Source: Candidatus Moraniibacteriota bacterium
Lineage (GTDB): Bacteria; Patescibacteriota; Minisyncoccia; Moranbacterales; GCA-2747515
Assembly: GCA_027031945.1 (NCBI GenBank)
Contig: JALVPE010000021.1
Span: 1 to 6,248, forward strand
DNA: 6,248 nucleotides
Reading direction: 5' to 3'
Shown here: one piece after another, positions 5,607-6,248 of the stretch
How the letters are laid out: the number at the start of each line of letters is the position of its first letter
How positions within the stretch are numbered: position 1 is the first letter of the stretch
Translations under genes and position numbers: made by a program
The notes under the pieces: generated by a model
Database searches by the model: none
What the model saw: the letters and a program-made list of their open reading frames with translations, nothing else
Told to the model about the DNA's origin: nothing

Positions 5607-6248
5607 ATGATTCATTCAGTATCATTTAAAAATTTCTTTTCGTTTAAAGAGGAAAGTTTTCTTTCCCTTGTTGTAAATGATAAAGCACCTGATACAAATA
5701 TATATTTTTTTGATAAGTCAGATACACGATTATCTAAAGTCCTGGCTGTTTTTGGATATAATGCTTCAGGTAAAACAAATGCATTAAAAACCATTTCTTT
5801 TTTGCAATGGTTTATAACTGACGCATATACAGAAAATCCAGATTCTAAAATGCCGGTGATACCATTTAAATTTGTTGACAATGATGAAGCATTAGATCTG
5901 ATGGAAATATCAGTTGAATTTAGTGTAAAAAAGAACAAGTATTTTTATTTTGTAGAATTGACTGCGGACAAAATTTTTAATGAAAAGCTACAAAAAAAGG
6001 AATTTGGAAAGAAAAAGTTCAAGACGCTTTTTGAGCGTAGCTTGGATGATTCAAATGAAAATAATTATATTTGGAAGGATAATTTTGGTCTTGGAACACA
6101 TTTTAAAAAACGATTGCGTCAAAATGCATCTGTGCTTGCGACATCTATTCGAGATGAGCACCAAGAAAGTTTGGAAATTTTTGATTTATGGAAAAAGGAT
6201 AGTACAAATGAAACAAATATTGGAAAAATAGATGACGAAGTAAAAAAT
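5607..6248 (+). CDS. AAA15-family ATPase, RloA/AbiLi-like defence protein (3' end outside the window)
   Basis: The frame is open from the ATG at 5607 to the window edge, giving the first 214 residues; full-length relatives are roughly 400 or more. The N-terminus has the family pattern: a first strand MIHSVSFKNFFSFKEESFLSL, then a Walker A loop GYNASGKTN (50-58, with K56 and T57 binding ATP phosphate) after the hydrophobic strand VLAVF. This G-x-N-x-SGK-[ST]-N variant marks the COG1106/AAA15 ATPases and OLD/ABC-like relatives. The PFKF segment (86-89) and the beta-rich region ending in KTLFER (139-144) also fit. Walker B and the signature motif would lie beyond the edge. In type I RM loci such genes (rloA of Campylobacter) and the lactococcal abortive infection gene AbiLi are usually followed by an RloB/AbiLii partner. 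The role is probably anti-phage defence, inferred from family and location beside hsdM. The start has no ribosome binding site but fits the family N-terminus and the promoter at 5545-5573. A less likely alternative is an OLD-type nuclease. Confidence 0.87.
   Translation, partial: MIHSVSFKNFFSFKEESFLSLVVNDKAPDTNIYFFDKSDTRLSKVLAVFGYNASGKTNALKTISFLQWFITDAYTENPDSKMPVIPFKFVDNDEALDLMEISVEFSVKKNKYFYFVELTADKIFNEKLQKKEFGKKKFKTLFERSLDDSNENNYIWKDNFGLGTHFKKRLRQNASVLATSIRDEHQESLEIFDLWKKDSTNETNIGKIDDEVKN

Noticed and set aside
5612..5938. A 108-codon minus-strand frame opposite the ATPase gene
   Set aside because: The plus strand encodes a recognisable AAA15 N-terminus with Walker A throughout; the minus frame has no family features and no promoter.
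5980..6231. An 83-codon plus-strand frame near the right edge
   Set aside because: It lies in a different frame within the continuous ATPase coding region and reads as basic, low-information sequence.
114..6248. Possible UGA recoding (as in Gracilibacteria), because no gene ends in TGA
   Set aside because: No in-frame TGA is needed in any of the genes, which are full length under the standard code. With only five stops seen, absence of TGA means little.

Overview
The window is an AT-rich bacterial chromosome segment, by eye roughly one third G+C. It carries five complete genes, one gene cut by the right edge, and one tRNA. The likely source is a low-GC, reduced-genome bacterium, and Candidate Phyla Radiation (Patescibacteria, Parcubacteria-like) is my best guess. 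The reasons are an Asp-box propeller lipoprotein beside frr and rseP, with none of the isoprenoid and CDP-diacylglycerol genes that often lie between frr and rseP elsewhere, and no Shine-Dalgarno sequence before any main start codon. This is inference; no rRNA is present to settle it. The standard code works: stops are TAA or TAG, and no in-frame TGA is needed to keep any gene open.

Left part (1-818): a small five-helix membrane protein of unknown function (114-575) lies behind a leader with an inverted repeat, a 10-bp-period direct repeat and a plausible promoter. It converges on a tRNA-Lys(UUU) on the minus strand (639-714). One hairpin between them (605-636) can serve as a terminator for both. 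The tRNA has a perfect consensus sigma-70 promoter (TTGACA, 17 bp, TATAAT; 745-773).

Middle (819-3758): a Ycf48-like seven-bladed propeller lipoprotein, then frr (ribosome recycling factor) and rseP (site-2 intramembrane metalloprotease), all on the plus strand with short gaps. This looks like a housekeeping block and closes with a strong hairpin terminator (3804-3848).

Right part (3853-6248): the start of a defence locus. hsdM (type I restriction-modification methyltransferase) is followed, behind its own strong promoter, by the 5' part of an AAA15-family ATPase of the RloA/AbiLi type. hsdS, hsdR and any RloB partner would lie beyond the window. hsdM carries an in-frame GC-rich palindromic repeat, which adds a short Pro/Glu-rich loop (NPHLNPLPEGE) near the C-terminal side of the protein.

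The most useful observations are the protein-coding palindromic insertion in hsdM, the ATPase inside a type I RM locus with its own promoter, the nested 17-bp-arm palindrome at the housekeeping/defence boundary, and canonical promoters combined with a complete lack of ribosome binding sites. I see no convincing wholly new system. The defence locus is cut off, and its novelty depends on what follows.
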